Below, piece after piece: positions 22,641-33,300 of a stretch of 64,000 bases of DNA; positions within the stretch are counted from its first letter, which is position 1, and each line of letters begins with the position of its first letter. Origin of the DNA: Cymodocea nodosa. Taxonomy: Eukaryota; Streptophyta; Magnoliopsida; Alismatales; Cymodoceaceae. The stretch lies in contig CM072345.1 in the NCBI GenBank assembly GCA_036874045.1, forward strand, positions 8,209,501 to 8,273,500. Reading direction: 5' to 3'. The notes under the pieces are model-generated. The model was given only the letters and a program-made list of their open reading frames with translations. It ran no database searches and was not told where the DNA came from. The translations under genes and the position numbers were made by a program.

Positions 22641-22644
22641 AACC
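22371..22644. repeat. MITE-like element with imperfect inverted ends
   Basis: The left end (GGGTCCCATTTGAC, then AATGTAATGTAATTAAATTACAT) resembles the reverse complement of the right end (GGTTTGTTTAATTTTC, then AATGTAACGTAGCATAATTGCATTACAT). The two sub-terminal parts share the TGTAATGTAATT...TTACAT theme in inverted order. Size (274 bp), A/T content and lack of coding fit a miniature inverted-repeat element. A clean target-site duplication was not recognised. Confidence 0.4.
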
Positions 22645-22792
22645 AGAGTTAATTATATTAAAGTGTGATTAATTACACAAATAAAATACTTAAAGATAAA
22701 AAATATCCGCATGAGCACACAACAACCACTGTTGTTAGTATACATTTCAACATGAACACCTCGCCGGAATAGAAGAAGCAAAGTCTTCGTCT

Positions 22793-23963
22793 TCAGCTGC
22801 AGGACTTGAACCTGCAGATTGCACCGCCGTAGGCCGACGAACCGGAGTTCGCCCCCCGGAAGTTTGAGGCGATGGTGAGTGCCCTGCGAGGAGGCCCGAC
22901 CAAGGCCCTGTTCATGCGGTCTATCACCTCCAGCGTGGGGTAGAAGAACCGGTGGCTGTTGATGGAGTTGAGCAGCGCCGTGGTGCCCTCCCTCAGAAGA
23001 GTCCTCCATATCTGGTCCTTCCCTCTCATGCCTTCCCACAGGGTCATGTTGGTTCCGTACCTCTGCGCAGCCATCAAGCCGAAGGCCTCCGCCACCGACG
23101 TGTTGGGACTCACGACCTTCCAGTAGCACCGGTACTTCCTCATCGTCCATTTCCTGCCGGCCAACGTACAAACGTGAACGGGTTTTGTTTTAGTTGGTTG
23201 GAACTTGGAAGTGATCATCGTCGTATGCGCATGATTGGAAGCTTACTCGTGTGAGCAGGCCGGAGGCCGAGGAACCACGCTCGGCGGAAGCGAAGGAACG
23301 GCTGGAGGACAAGGTGGTTCGGACGCCGGAGGAAATGACGTTGGTGGGAACGCCAGGGGAGGAGAGGTCGACGGTACGGGAACGGTAGGGATCGGTTCGT
23401 CGCAGAAGCTCATCCGCTGGGTTGGTTGGGACAGGAGCGGTTCCACGGTGTAGCGCTCCGTAGTATGAGACCGGTGGGAGAAGCTTAGAGGCCCAGCCGT
23501 ACCGTTCTCCGACCAACACCAGGCCGGAGCGACCACCACCACTGCCTTGCAGTGGCTGAGGTTCCGACGACCGTGCAACCATATCGTGTACACTCCGAGC
23601 CAATTGGTCGTGTCTTCCTTGTACGACTCCATCACACCATCGTCGCCGGCGCATTCCACGCCCACGATCGCCCCTAAACGCCAAGAGAGAAGGAGAAGAA
23701 CACAGTCACAATCAGTTGCTCGACATATATACATATATCTAAATATGTCATCGGCTCTCGAGTTCCAAACCAAGGAGAGGAAAGTCCATGGAGCTCTTAT
23801 TCCCGTCCCGGCATTGGTCACAGTAGACGGTGCCGGTGACAATGGTGTCGCCGACCATGTTGTCACCGGTTCTGGCGGTACCCAAGCAGAAGGAGGACAG
23901 CAACAGAAGAAGAACGACACCTCCCAGTGCGGCAGCTTGTGAAAGCTTCCAACCACTACACAT
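22793..23963 (-). CDS. Pollen Ole e 1 / extensin-family protein with Pro-rich hinge and C-terminal extension
   Basis: Three exons, 23771-23963, 23247-23673 and 22793-23153, with introns of 97 and 93 bp; phases match exactly, giving 326 residues. A signal peptide (about 1-30, ending SSFCLGTA) is followed by the Ole e 1 domain: TVYCDQC (Cys48, Cys51), GAIVGVEC (Cys72), LGVYTIWLHG and CKAVVVVAP. Then comes a Pro-rich hinge (about 165-205, with repeats such as PPTSFPPASEPPCPP), then a C-terminal domain with RCYWKVVSPNTSVAEAFG, RYGTNMTLWEG and ALLNSINSHRFFYP. Family knowledge: secreted cell-wall-associated proteins, many unrelated to pollen. A longer N terminus (Met at 24074) is possible, but the ATG at 23963 sits just before the signal peptide and downstream of the likely TATA box. 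Confidence 0.88.
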
Positions 23964-24080
23964 GGCCGAGATGGAAGAAGGAAGAAAGGAATCAAGTGAA
24001 GCGGCGGAGAAGATGTGGGAGCGGAAGCAGGAGTGAGCCAGAGAAAGCTGGTGGTGGGTTCCAATCCCTGGCATCAGAGG

Positions 24081-24088
24081 TATTTATT
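24081..24088 (-). promoter_or_regulatory. Possible TATA-like box of the Ole e 1 gene
   Basis: The minus strand reads CAATAAATACC about 120 bp upstream of the preferred ATG. If used, transcription would begin near 24050, which would exclude the upstream in-frame Met at 24074. Confidence 0.35.
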
Positions 24089-25660
24089 GCGGTTGGCTCC
24101 GGCGGGTGGAGATCAACACATGGGCAAGGCAGCATTCTTTGGCTTCTGCTACAACTTCGGCGGGAATGTGGGAGGGAAGCTTGAGGAGGTGGAATGGGGA
24201 TCGATCACTGGAACACAGGAATACATGAGAAGAGGGAAGATAAGGGTGGATGATAATAATTTACTCTTCCAGGCTCCACATCCTCACCTCTGTTTTTTTC
24301 CAAAATAGTTCCCCAGACATCTTGATAGTTCCAAAGAAATATCAATTATGCAAAGTTCCACGTCAATAGTTAGAAAATAAAGAGAGTTTAGCCTTAAATT
24401 TTGAGTTAAATTTTTACTGGATATAAGAATCAATTCTTATTATAAACTAGTTATAGACATAAATAAAAATAAAAATAAAAAATCACATGTAAAGAGTGTA
24501 TTGAGACAATGTTACACATAAATAGAAAAGAAAAAGAGTTCGACCTTGCATAAAAGAAGTGTGAAAACTCAAGCCCAAGGGTATTTTAACCATTTTTATG
24601 TTATGCATGACCTAAGAAAATCTCATGTACATTGATTGACAAGGCCTTTATTATTCTTGTACATAAAAAGCAAAATCCAGAAACATTTAAGGATTATGGG
24701 CAAATTGTTAGCCTCAAGGCTTAGCCTACCTGTGAACTCCACCATCATTGGTGACTCGTCTTACAAGAAATATTCAAGAATGCTTCCTCTCGTTACAAGA
24801 AATCCCCTATTATCTTCTTTCCAATTGAATTACACCAAGATGTAAATTGAAACTTCTTATTGTAAGTACCATTCATTTTAATAAAGGAGGATTAAAATAT
24901 ATGTATATTGTTCTAAATTATCAATTTTAATAAATGGACCATCCCCGGCTACTTCTCTTCCTGTTGAACAGAATGATTCATTTATTTAGCAATAAGAGGT
25001 TTTCTAAATCCTGGGCCTAAAATAATCAACATACGATACACAAAAGACGCAATTATTTTCTCACGCCCATCTGGTCAGAGTGTGGTTCACCTAAAAGACA
25101 TTCCATGCTCTACCTCTAGATGCGTTCCAGGTTAAGATTATGTTACAGAAGTCATTGCTAACTTGCAGAACTTTCGAATGCGATGTTGAATCTGCGCATA
25201 ATATACCTCAGCCTCTCTCTTCATGTAGAAAGGCTATAATGCTAGGGATTCGAGTTTCATAATTGACAAGTTCAACTCCAAACTCGATGTTATTTGCTCT
25301 ACCAACAAATTATTTATCTATTCTTCGTCTTTACCAATGGAGCAAAACCATGCTTGTATTCTATTGTGCTGCAGTTTTCCAATCCTCTAACCGAAGTTTT
25401 CGTCTGTCCGGTACACATTTCTATTGTCTTACCACTTGGACCATTCTTTGTATCCCACTTTTGTAACTGTAATGATAATCATAACTGGAAAGTCAGATCA
25501 ATAAAGTTTATGGTTGAAAAAAAATTATAAAATAAAGAACGTGATGAAACGTTATAAAACTTAAATGATCCACGAAAGTCCTGGAGGCTCGAAGAAAATC
25601 CAAACCTAGATCGAAGATGAGCATGAGAGAACAGAAACACACAGACCATGATTTAGGATT
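24089..25660. other. Intergenic DNA between the Ole e 1 and second cyclophilin genes
   Basis: AT-rich, with only chance frames. Positions about 24300-24600 hold a low-complexity A-rich stretch. No repeat termini, tRNA or conserved exon was recognised. The last hundred bases are the 3' UTR side of the cyclophilin. Confidence 0.5.
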
Positions 25661-25772
25661 TTTGCCACCCCATTTATTACAACAAAGTCCGGAAGATAAC
25701 CCTAGTACCAGAAGGAAAGCTGATAACCCTAGCCACCAAACTAAGTAAAGGTCGTGGTGAGCTCAGAAAGAT

Positions 25773-26291
25773 CTAGAGCTGACCGCAGTCAGCAATCACC
25801 ACGGGCTGGGAGGTAGAGCCGTTCCTTGATCCGACCTTCTCGATGGCCTTGACCACATCCATCCCGTCCACGACCTGCCCGAAGACCACGTGCTTCCCAT
25901 CAAGCCACGAAGTCTGCGCCGTGCATACGAAGAACTGGGATCCGTTCGTCCCAGGGCCGGCGTTGGCCATGGAGAGGATCCCGGTGCCCGTGTGCTTCTT
26001 GATGAAGTTCTCGTCGGCGAATTTCGCCCCGTAGATGGATTCCCCTCCCGTGCCGTTCCCGGCGGTGAAGTCTCCGCCCTGGCACATGAACCCCGGGATC
26101 ACCCGGTGGAAGGCCGATCCCTTGTAGTGGAGGGGCTTCCCGCTGCGACCGACGCCCTTCTCCCCCGTGCACAGGGCCCGGAAGTTCTCGGCCGTACGGG
26201 GCGTCACGTCAGCGAAGAGCTCCATCACGATACGGCCGGCAGGGGCGTTGCCGATCGCCATGTCGAAGAAGACCCTAGGGTTGGCGGCCAT
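25773..26291 (-). CDS. Cytosolic-type cyclophilin (peptidyl-prolyl cis-trans isomerase), copy 2
   Basis: An intronless frame of 172 residues, the exact length of typical plant cytosolic cyclophilin A. The catalytic set is intact: Arg63 in FHRVIP, Gln71 in MCQGGDF, and Trp and His in SWLDGKH. The plant insert GRSGKPLH and the C-terminal IADCGQL are present. The start is the ATG at 26291 (MAANPRVFF); the frame continues upstream to MCLRVLF, but that part lies in the leader, which has a CT-rich tract and (AC)n repeat. The gene is GC-rich compared with its flanks. Same strand as copy 1, 7.6 kb away, with two unrelated genes between; the proteins are clearly similar but differ at many positions, so any duplication is old. 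Confidence 0.95.
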   Translation of the reverse strand: MAANPRVFFDMAIGNAPAGRIVMELFADVTPRTAENFRALCTGEKGVGRSGKPLHYKGSAFHRVIPGFMCQGGDFTAGNGTGGESIYGAKFADENFIKKHTGTGILSMANAGPGTNGSQFFVCTAQTSWLDGKHVVFGQVVDGMDVVKAIEKVGSRNGSTSQPVVIADCGQL

Positions 26292-26392
26292 CGTCGTCGT
26301 CGGAAAGCTGAAGAGCACGCGCAAACACACACACAGACCAGAAGAAGAGGAGAGGGTGGATGATGGGAGGGGAACAGAGATACAGGGATGAC

Positions 26393-26399
26393 TTTATAG
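26393..26399 (-). promoter_or_regulatory. TATA box of cyclophilin copy 2
   Basis: The minus strand reads CTATAAAG about 105 bp before the ATG. The predicted start near 26362 gives a leader of about 70 bases, consistent with an intronless transcript. Confidence 0.6.
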
Positions 26400-27387
26400 A
26401 GGTGTGGGAGGATCTGAACCGTTGGAGGCAAACACGTGGAAGGTTCAGATCGAGGGTTAAGGTTAACCCGGAGTGGGGTTAGGGATTTAACTTAGGGTTA
26501 AGCGGGTGGTGGTTTCGGACCTTGTGGATGAGGTCGTGGAGGGCATAATGGCATATGCTTATCGTCACGACCGCACGACTTCGCTTGGAAACGACGCAGT
26601 GTGTCGCGGGTCGCGTCAGTGCAGATTGGGGGTCACGTGCATCGTGACATTTCTAGGGATTTTTGTTTGTATGTGCTGCCAGAAAGTGTGTTTTTAGCAT
26701 CGATTTTTTATCGTAAGTATTTAGACGAACGATTTAGGTAAATGCCAGTAGATTTCTTTATGTACTTATTTTGTCATCAGACATAATCTAACAATCCCTT
26801 CACCTATATACACACACCCCATCGAACGTGAGCTCTCTTTTTCGCCGATTATTGGTAATTTCACTTGCAACTCTGACCTTCCATACTCGGATAAGCACCC
26901 TTACAAAAAGCACTCATTACAATCACGGCTGCTCATGTGAGCCATGCGTAATTCCTTATAATGAGTGCTTAAAAAGTACATGATCCATATTTACATTGCT
27001 GAATTACAAGTAATACAAAAAGGAGTGTGAAAATCAAATCTTCGTTCCTACCAATGAACTGGCTGAGGGGTTGTCAGGGGATCTCAATAATCGAACAATG
27101 AATGGAAACCTACCGGATGATATGATGTCCCCTTAACGCCTGATGCAATGGGAGATGAAATAATACCACAATCGCCGTCAGAAATTTCTCATCAACAGGA
27201 ACTAATTTTAACTAAGTGCTCTCTGATGACAGCCATGTGGGCACCAAAAATGATATGAAGCCCGACTATGGAGTACTAGAATACCCAAAAGTAGCACATC
27301 CATGCCAAGTCCCTTCGAGGAGCCCATATGTAGAATCAAATCAACAAGTATGACACGGTGAATTAGTCGGACGCCAGAACTTCAGTT
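26400..27387. other. Intergenic region: cyclophilin promoter side and NUP188 3' end
   Basis: No conserved frame. Positions 26400-26650 are GC-richer and belong to the cyclophilin upstream region. From about 26900 to 27387 the DNA is probably NUP188 3' UTR and downstream sequence. A hairpin-forming inverted repeat lies at 26908-26970. Confidence 0.5.
26908..26970. repeat. Inverted repeat with nested palindrome
   Basis: The arms AAGCACTCATTA (26908-26919) and TAATGAGTGCTT (26959-26970) are perfect reverse complements, 12 bp each, separated by 39 bases that themselves contain GCTCATGTGAGC with a perfect 5-bp stem. It sits downstream of the NUP188 stop codon. It could be a small MITE remnant or an RNA hairpin; function is unknown. 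Confidence 0.5.
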
Positions 27388-30300
27388 TCAGTTTTCCATC
27401 TGCAGTAGCCCAGGGTACAGCACACTTATTATTTGTTTCAGTGACTTCAACATTGCCTTGAAACAAGCATATTCTTCACACACTGGGCATAGCAAAGTTT
27501 CAAGAATTAGGCATTTAACAAATTAAACGACAAGTATTTTAAAAACAAGTTCACGTGTTTCTTAATGATTGTATATGAGATAATTACCCTGAATCAATGA
27601 TTTAATTTTGCTTGAGAAATCTTCCACCCATCCAAGTATGGGCTTGAAACCACAAGATTGTGATACACACAGCTCTAGATATAATGCTTTCTCGAGTATT
27701 TGCATTAACAAGAGGCATACAGAACGAAGCTCAGACTGTTCAATGGATTTAGATTGATTGGCTTTACAAACTTCAGTAATGATCTCAATAGTCTGATCCT
27801 GCACCATGGAGTGAATAATTGTTACACAAAACGCACAGAAATATCATAACTATGTTTTGCGATTAAAAAGTACTACCAATTGTCTTTCTTTTATATAAAA
27901 AACATTCTTTTTCAAAAATATTTAATGAATGCAAACCTGTAATCCATGTAATATATCGGGTGAAGGAAGTTCGGGAAAATGTGCAAGGTCAATAAATTGC
28001 ACTTCCTCTGCTCTTGCAACAGCAGATTTCGCATGAATGCATAGAAACTTCAAAAGAAGGAAAGTGATCTTATAAACCTGAAGGGCAACCATGTCAGAGA
28101 AGCTTGACTGACAAATATCAGCATTTCCATTGGCAAGATCTTTGGTGATCAATGAACGGTCTGTGCTTGAAATTGTTGGAGCCTTTCTCTTAGGTAAGGA
28201 GCATCCAATAGCGGATAAATTGAACCATCCACCATGGATTCTAATGAATGATGGCTTTTCACTAGCTTCTATCTCATTTTTCAGAACAGGAGGGCATAGA
28301 AGAAGTAAACTATTTGTAGAATCCCCAATGTGTTGTGCACCTTTGCTAATTAATGCCAACATATGAATACATGATTCCCTTAACTCTGAATCCTTTCCCC
28401 TCGTACCACTAATCCACGATACCCTATGTTTGGCTAGTGCACAAATAAGCATAATTGCATGAGCAGTTTCAACAAGGGATGTTAGAGATGTTTGTGCCTT
28501 TTGAGTTTTTTGTCTCTTCATGCTATGGTCTCCACTTGGAAAGTTTGGGGGAGAAAGACATCGATGTATCATACAGTTTGTCTCCGAAAGAAAGTAAGAA
28601 ATAGCAGCATCCACAATTTCTGTACTAGAGGAATCATCATCTAAAGCATAAACTATTGATGTGATGATGGCCAAACCCAATCCCCATATTTGCTCCTGAC
28701 TTTCATCATTAACATGCTTTTTTGGAAGATCACTGCTGCCTTCGTGCACAAAGAGATTGAAAAGCACCTTCAGCGTTGGGAAACAGTTGGATGCTTGGAG
28801 CATCTTTGCACCACCTTTTATTTGTGCCAGCGTCAAAAGGAATTTTAAAATAACAGAAGCAGACGTAGCAGAATCTTTGTCCTTAAGTTTCCGAACAAGA
28901 ATTTCCAACTTAAGATGCTTTTGTAGAATTGGAAGCCAAGTATTAGGACTAAGAAAGCCTCTCACAATTAGATCCATCGAAGCAAGAGAAAGATTACCAT
29001 ATTCAGGGGATTCAGCATATCTGCAAAGGATAGGTAATAATCCAAGAGTAACAAGTGATAACTCGGTAATCATGCCAACTTCTTCATTAGACTTCTCAAC
29101 ATGATAACTGGACTCAGCTGATATCAAAAGTAACATAAGAAAGAGCTTTGTGGCCCTTCTCTTTGCAGCAGTAAATAAGCTTTGATCACTCAAAAGTCTT
29201 AGTGCTACAGACGATGTTCTAATTACAAGAATATATATAGGTAGTAGTTGTCTCCCCTTCATTTGAACTGAGTCACGTGTAAATAATGATCTGCAAAGGT
29301 AATTAAGTAATTCTACTTGTCTTACGTAAAACTCAAGAAAAAATTGAACTGGACATGAAGAAAGAGGCAGTATCTCTTCCACTTCCCGCAAAGATCTGCA
29401 AACAACTTCAATGCTAGACTGCAGTACACTAGAAATATCTCTACCAAGAGATTTAGACTTTTCATCTATCTGCATGGAGGATTTAATCTTAGTTAATAAT
29501 TATGTAACTGGGATCATTCATAAAGAAAGTAACAAAGTATAGCAAAATACTATGAAATAATTAAATTATTAAATCTTCCGATTGAATGATACGTCTCCTA
29601 TTTTAAAAACAATCTACCATGAAAAGATGGTGAAATATTCACACTAAAGCTAGATAGCAACAATAGCATTCTCCGTCCACAATTCACCACGTTCAGAAGC
29701 ATTTGTATCGAATTGATTAATTGTGAGAAATAGCCATAGATCACTACCGCCCTTCTTTAGATCACTCACTCTTCTGGAAACTCTCTTTTCATACGCTACA
29801 GTGAACTGCAACAACTGCAGAAGATGGGGACAAACATGACATGTTCATAGCTTATATGGAATGTATCGACAGAGCAGATCTTTCCACTAGGGGACCTTCC
29901 CAAGAGATGGAAAACTCACCAGGTCTAATAAGACAAGTGGAACAGGCACCAAGATAACATGGGTAGTGGTACAATTAGTTTTTTGAAAGATTTTGTTATG
30001 TTGGAAAATCCGGCAAAACTTTGCTGGTAAAGGTTTTCCATATTAAACTGTCGCAGAATTAGAATTTTGACAGTTGAACAAATTGATTTATTTTTCCAGT
30101 TATCATAGGGTTGAAGCAGGAATCTTATTGTAGATGTCTTAGTCATGACTATAAGTCCATAAATTTAATACTAAAATAAAACCATAAAAGGAGCACGTAT
30201 TGAACTAGCAAATTAGAAAACATGGAATCAGAAAGAAACAGGCATAACAACTCACTTTTATATTGTGCACAACTACAAGATCTGTCAAAGCTTTCAATGC

Positions 30301-33300
30301 TGAACACTTAGAATCGGAAAGAAATAAAACTAAATTTGCTTCATGCATTAGATTTATTGCCCAATGAACAGTAGATATTGACTCTTTCCAGGTTGAATGT
30401 TCCCAAATAGTAATTCCTAACTCTGTTTTTAGACGATGAAGATCAAAGAAATGAACATCACTTTTGAAAAGCAACATGTTTCCACCATGTTTGTGATCTT
30501 TATCCTGAAAAGCATCCAAGGCAAGCAGATATGATGAAAGCTCCTTGAAAGGTCCACGAGAAATCTCACGGCCTTCTAGTTCACCAAGAAGATGATGATA
30601 AAGATCATTAAAGATGAGATAACTAGCCTCATCCTTCTTGCTGAAATAAACAAAAATTATTCTAAGTCAAATTAGATATTACTTGTTTTAAAATAGAAAC
30701 AACAAATCCAAGTAGCAACAAAATTTTTAGACATTACTAATATTAGCTGACAATGAAAGCTTTTGTGCATTATAGCTTGCAATCAAAACTTATTGGCCAT
30801 GGCATAGTGGTGAATCAAAGCATCATTTTAGTCAGCTATTTCAAAAAAGGCTGCCATGTAGAAATCAATAGTCTACATGGTAAGCCCAGTTTTAAATATA
30901 GTTTGATGCACAAACTGAAACAAGGAAGTGCAGAGAAACAACGTCACTAGTAGGGAACCCTGTCATCTTGGATGCAGGAACTATGCTTAGGAATGACTGG
31001 CATGTATTTATAGAAAATGTATGTATGTAGACAAAACATAATTGAACTTCCAAAACACATAAGTTAACACAGGATGATCCAAATATATGTATTTTCCAAA
31101 TAACAAGGAACAACAAATTACATTTTGCTTGTGATGAACCTTTACCTCTACAATTAAACTATTTTATCAAAACTTCTCAAAAAAATTGGCCAAAATTATT
31201 TTACCTTGTGATGTAAAATACCTTGAAATAATTTTTTACCAAATGAATGAATGCACATGTAGAGAAATAAAAAATGTCGATGTAGGAATTTCATACTTGT
31301 CTATGATCTCACAAATGTCTAAGTCCATGAATTTAGCCATCAAATACTTTCTTGAAATAATAATATAGTTCTCTCTATTTTGAAAAGAAAGTGGTAATAA
31401 ATGATTGGCTAGGAAACATGGCCAGCTGATGACGGTAGCAAATGAAGCTCATCCTAGCCTCTATTCTATTTTTCTTTTGGAATACCTTTATTTTTTCTAG
31501 GATGTATTACTTTCTTAGCAATGCCTTTTATCCTCTTGTCCCCCGTTTAATATTAATTTACCAGCTAGATGCTCAAAAAGAAGAATGATAAACAATGGCT
31601 AGTTTTGGATAACTTTTGAAATGAATCAGCCAAGAGAATTCAGCATTATGATAAAACTGAAAATGTCAACTAATACAAGAAATGCATCTGATGTCTCCAA
31701 CAATTTACAAAAAAACCTGGTGGCATCAAATCCAGACAAATTAAAGTCTCCGTTACATAAAATTAGTCATTTTCCAACTACAATAAGAACTGATCAAGAA
31801 ATAGAAAGAAACTCCTCGAACTAAGTTCCTATATCACGATTATATGAAATCAGCATAACTGCCTGATGCAACAACGAAGAAGTTTAGCGAACCTGTAACC
31901 ATAAAGTTCATATTTTGCCAACAAAGTAGAAAATGCGGGCTGAGCTTTCAACTGCAAGCATTGTAAGTGACAAAAAAGAAAAGATGAGGATTGTATCTTG
32001 TGAACTGAGGAATTTTCTAAGCCTCTATAAACCTACCTCTTTCAATACAGTGTCTATCTTCTTGCACAGAGAAAGGGACAAACTTCCAGCATCACCAGCC
32101 AATAGCTTTACCACCAAATGTACTAGCACAAGGCTAAGGGCCATCTATTGAATTTTGCACACAAGAATTTGAATATCAGAAAAAATAGACATGATATACA
32201 AGCTTTCGAAAACTGTTTATCACAAATAAATCATATTGGATCAACTGTCAATCTCTGCTAGGTGGCACATACTTCCATTTCATTACCGAGAAATCCTAGG
32301 ACAATCACACAATACAGATTTATTAAAAATTCCAGTGTGGTCCCTTAAACCAAACCCAGGAAATTCAGGAGTAAAAAATTAAACAAAATGACACAAAAAT
32401 CCTTTCAGAATTGCTATCTAAAAGGAAGAAAGATAGAGAAAAATGTAGAGTTTGCCAGAAAACACTGCTGTAGTTACAAAAATCCTTGTTGGAGTGGCTG
32501 GAACTGCCAGATGACCACCCTGAAGTAGATTTAGTTGCCAAATGGCATTGCCTTGAAAGTGACTGTAATTCATTGGATACTTGGATGACCTCACTGGAAT
32601 TGGCTAGAATGAACCACATTGGAATATATTTCCAGAAGGAACAACAGGCTAGAGCTGGTAGACAGACATGGTTGATGAGATGGATGAAAGAGGGAAAACA
32701 AAGGATGATATCACTCCAATTGAACTATCCTGCTTAGATCTCCAATTACATTGGTCATGTAGAGGTTCAATGCATTTAGTTCCTTCCATGGAAACCTACA
32801 CAAATGAAGTGACTTATGGAGAGTCAACTACTACATGAATTGGGTTGATGTCAACTTTAACTAAGGTGCCTAACCAAAAAATTTGCAATGAAGAATATTA
32901 TTTATCACTTTGGACTTCCACAAGAACTGATGGAAAATATGGGTATAAAATCAAGTTGAAATGACCAATACCGTTCACTCATAATAAGCTACTGGGATGT
33001 TCAAAATGGGATGTCCAATCAATCAATCATGCGAACTCAAAACAAATTGTTAAAGAGCAACAAGAAATTGTGTAAACATGGTCTCTATGATCAATGTAAT
33101 TGGATAACCAATAACCAAATACACATTACATTAATAACCCATTTAAACTTAATGGGTTGTGTGTCTGTGTCTGTGTCTCTGTGTGTCTCTGTGTGTGTGT
33201 GTGTCTCTGTGTGTGTCTGTGTGTCTGAAGTCCACCATGTTTCATATGCTCATGAAATGTGAGATCATTGATGAACACTGTAGTAGATCTATTAGCTAAA

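Noticed and set aside
23974-24064. Longer frame starting at 24064 in the Ole e 1 region
   Set aside because: It is the wrong frame for the first exon and only becomes real in the second exon; the spliced model explains the family motifs fully.
25890-26363. Long plus-strand frame opposite cyclophilin copy 2
   Set aside because: Antisense shadow of a GC-rich coding region; the minus strand holds intact cyclophilin.
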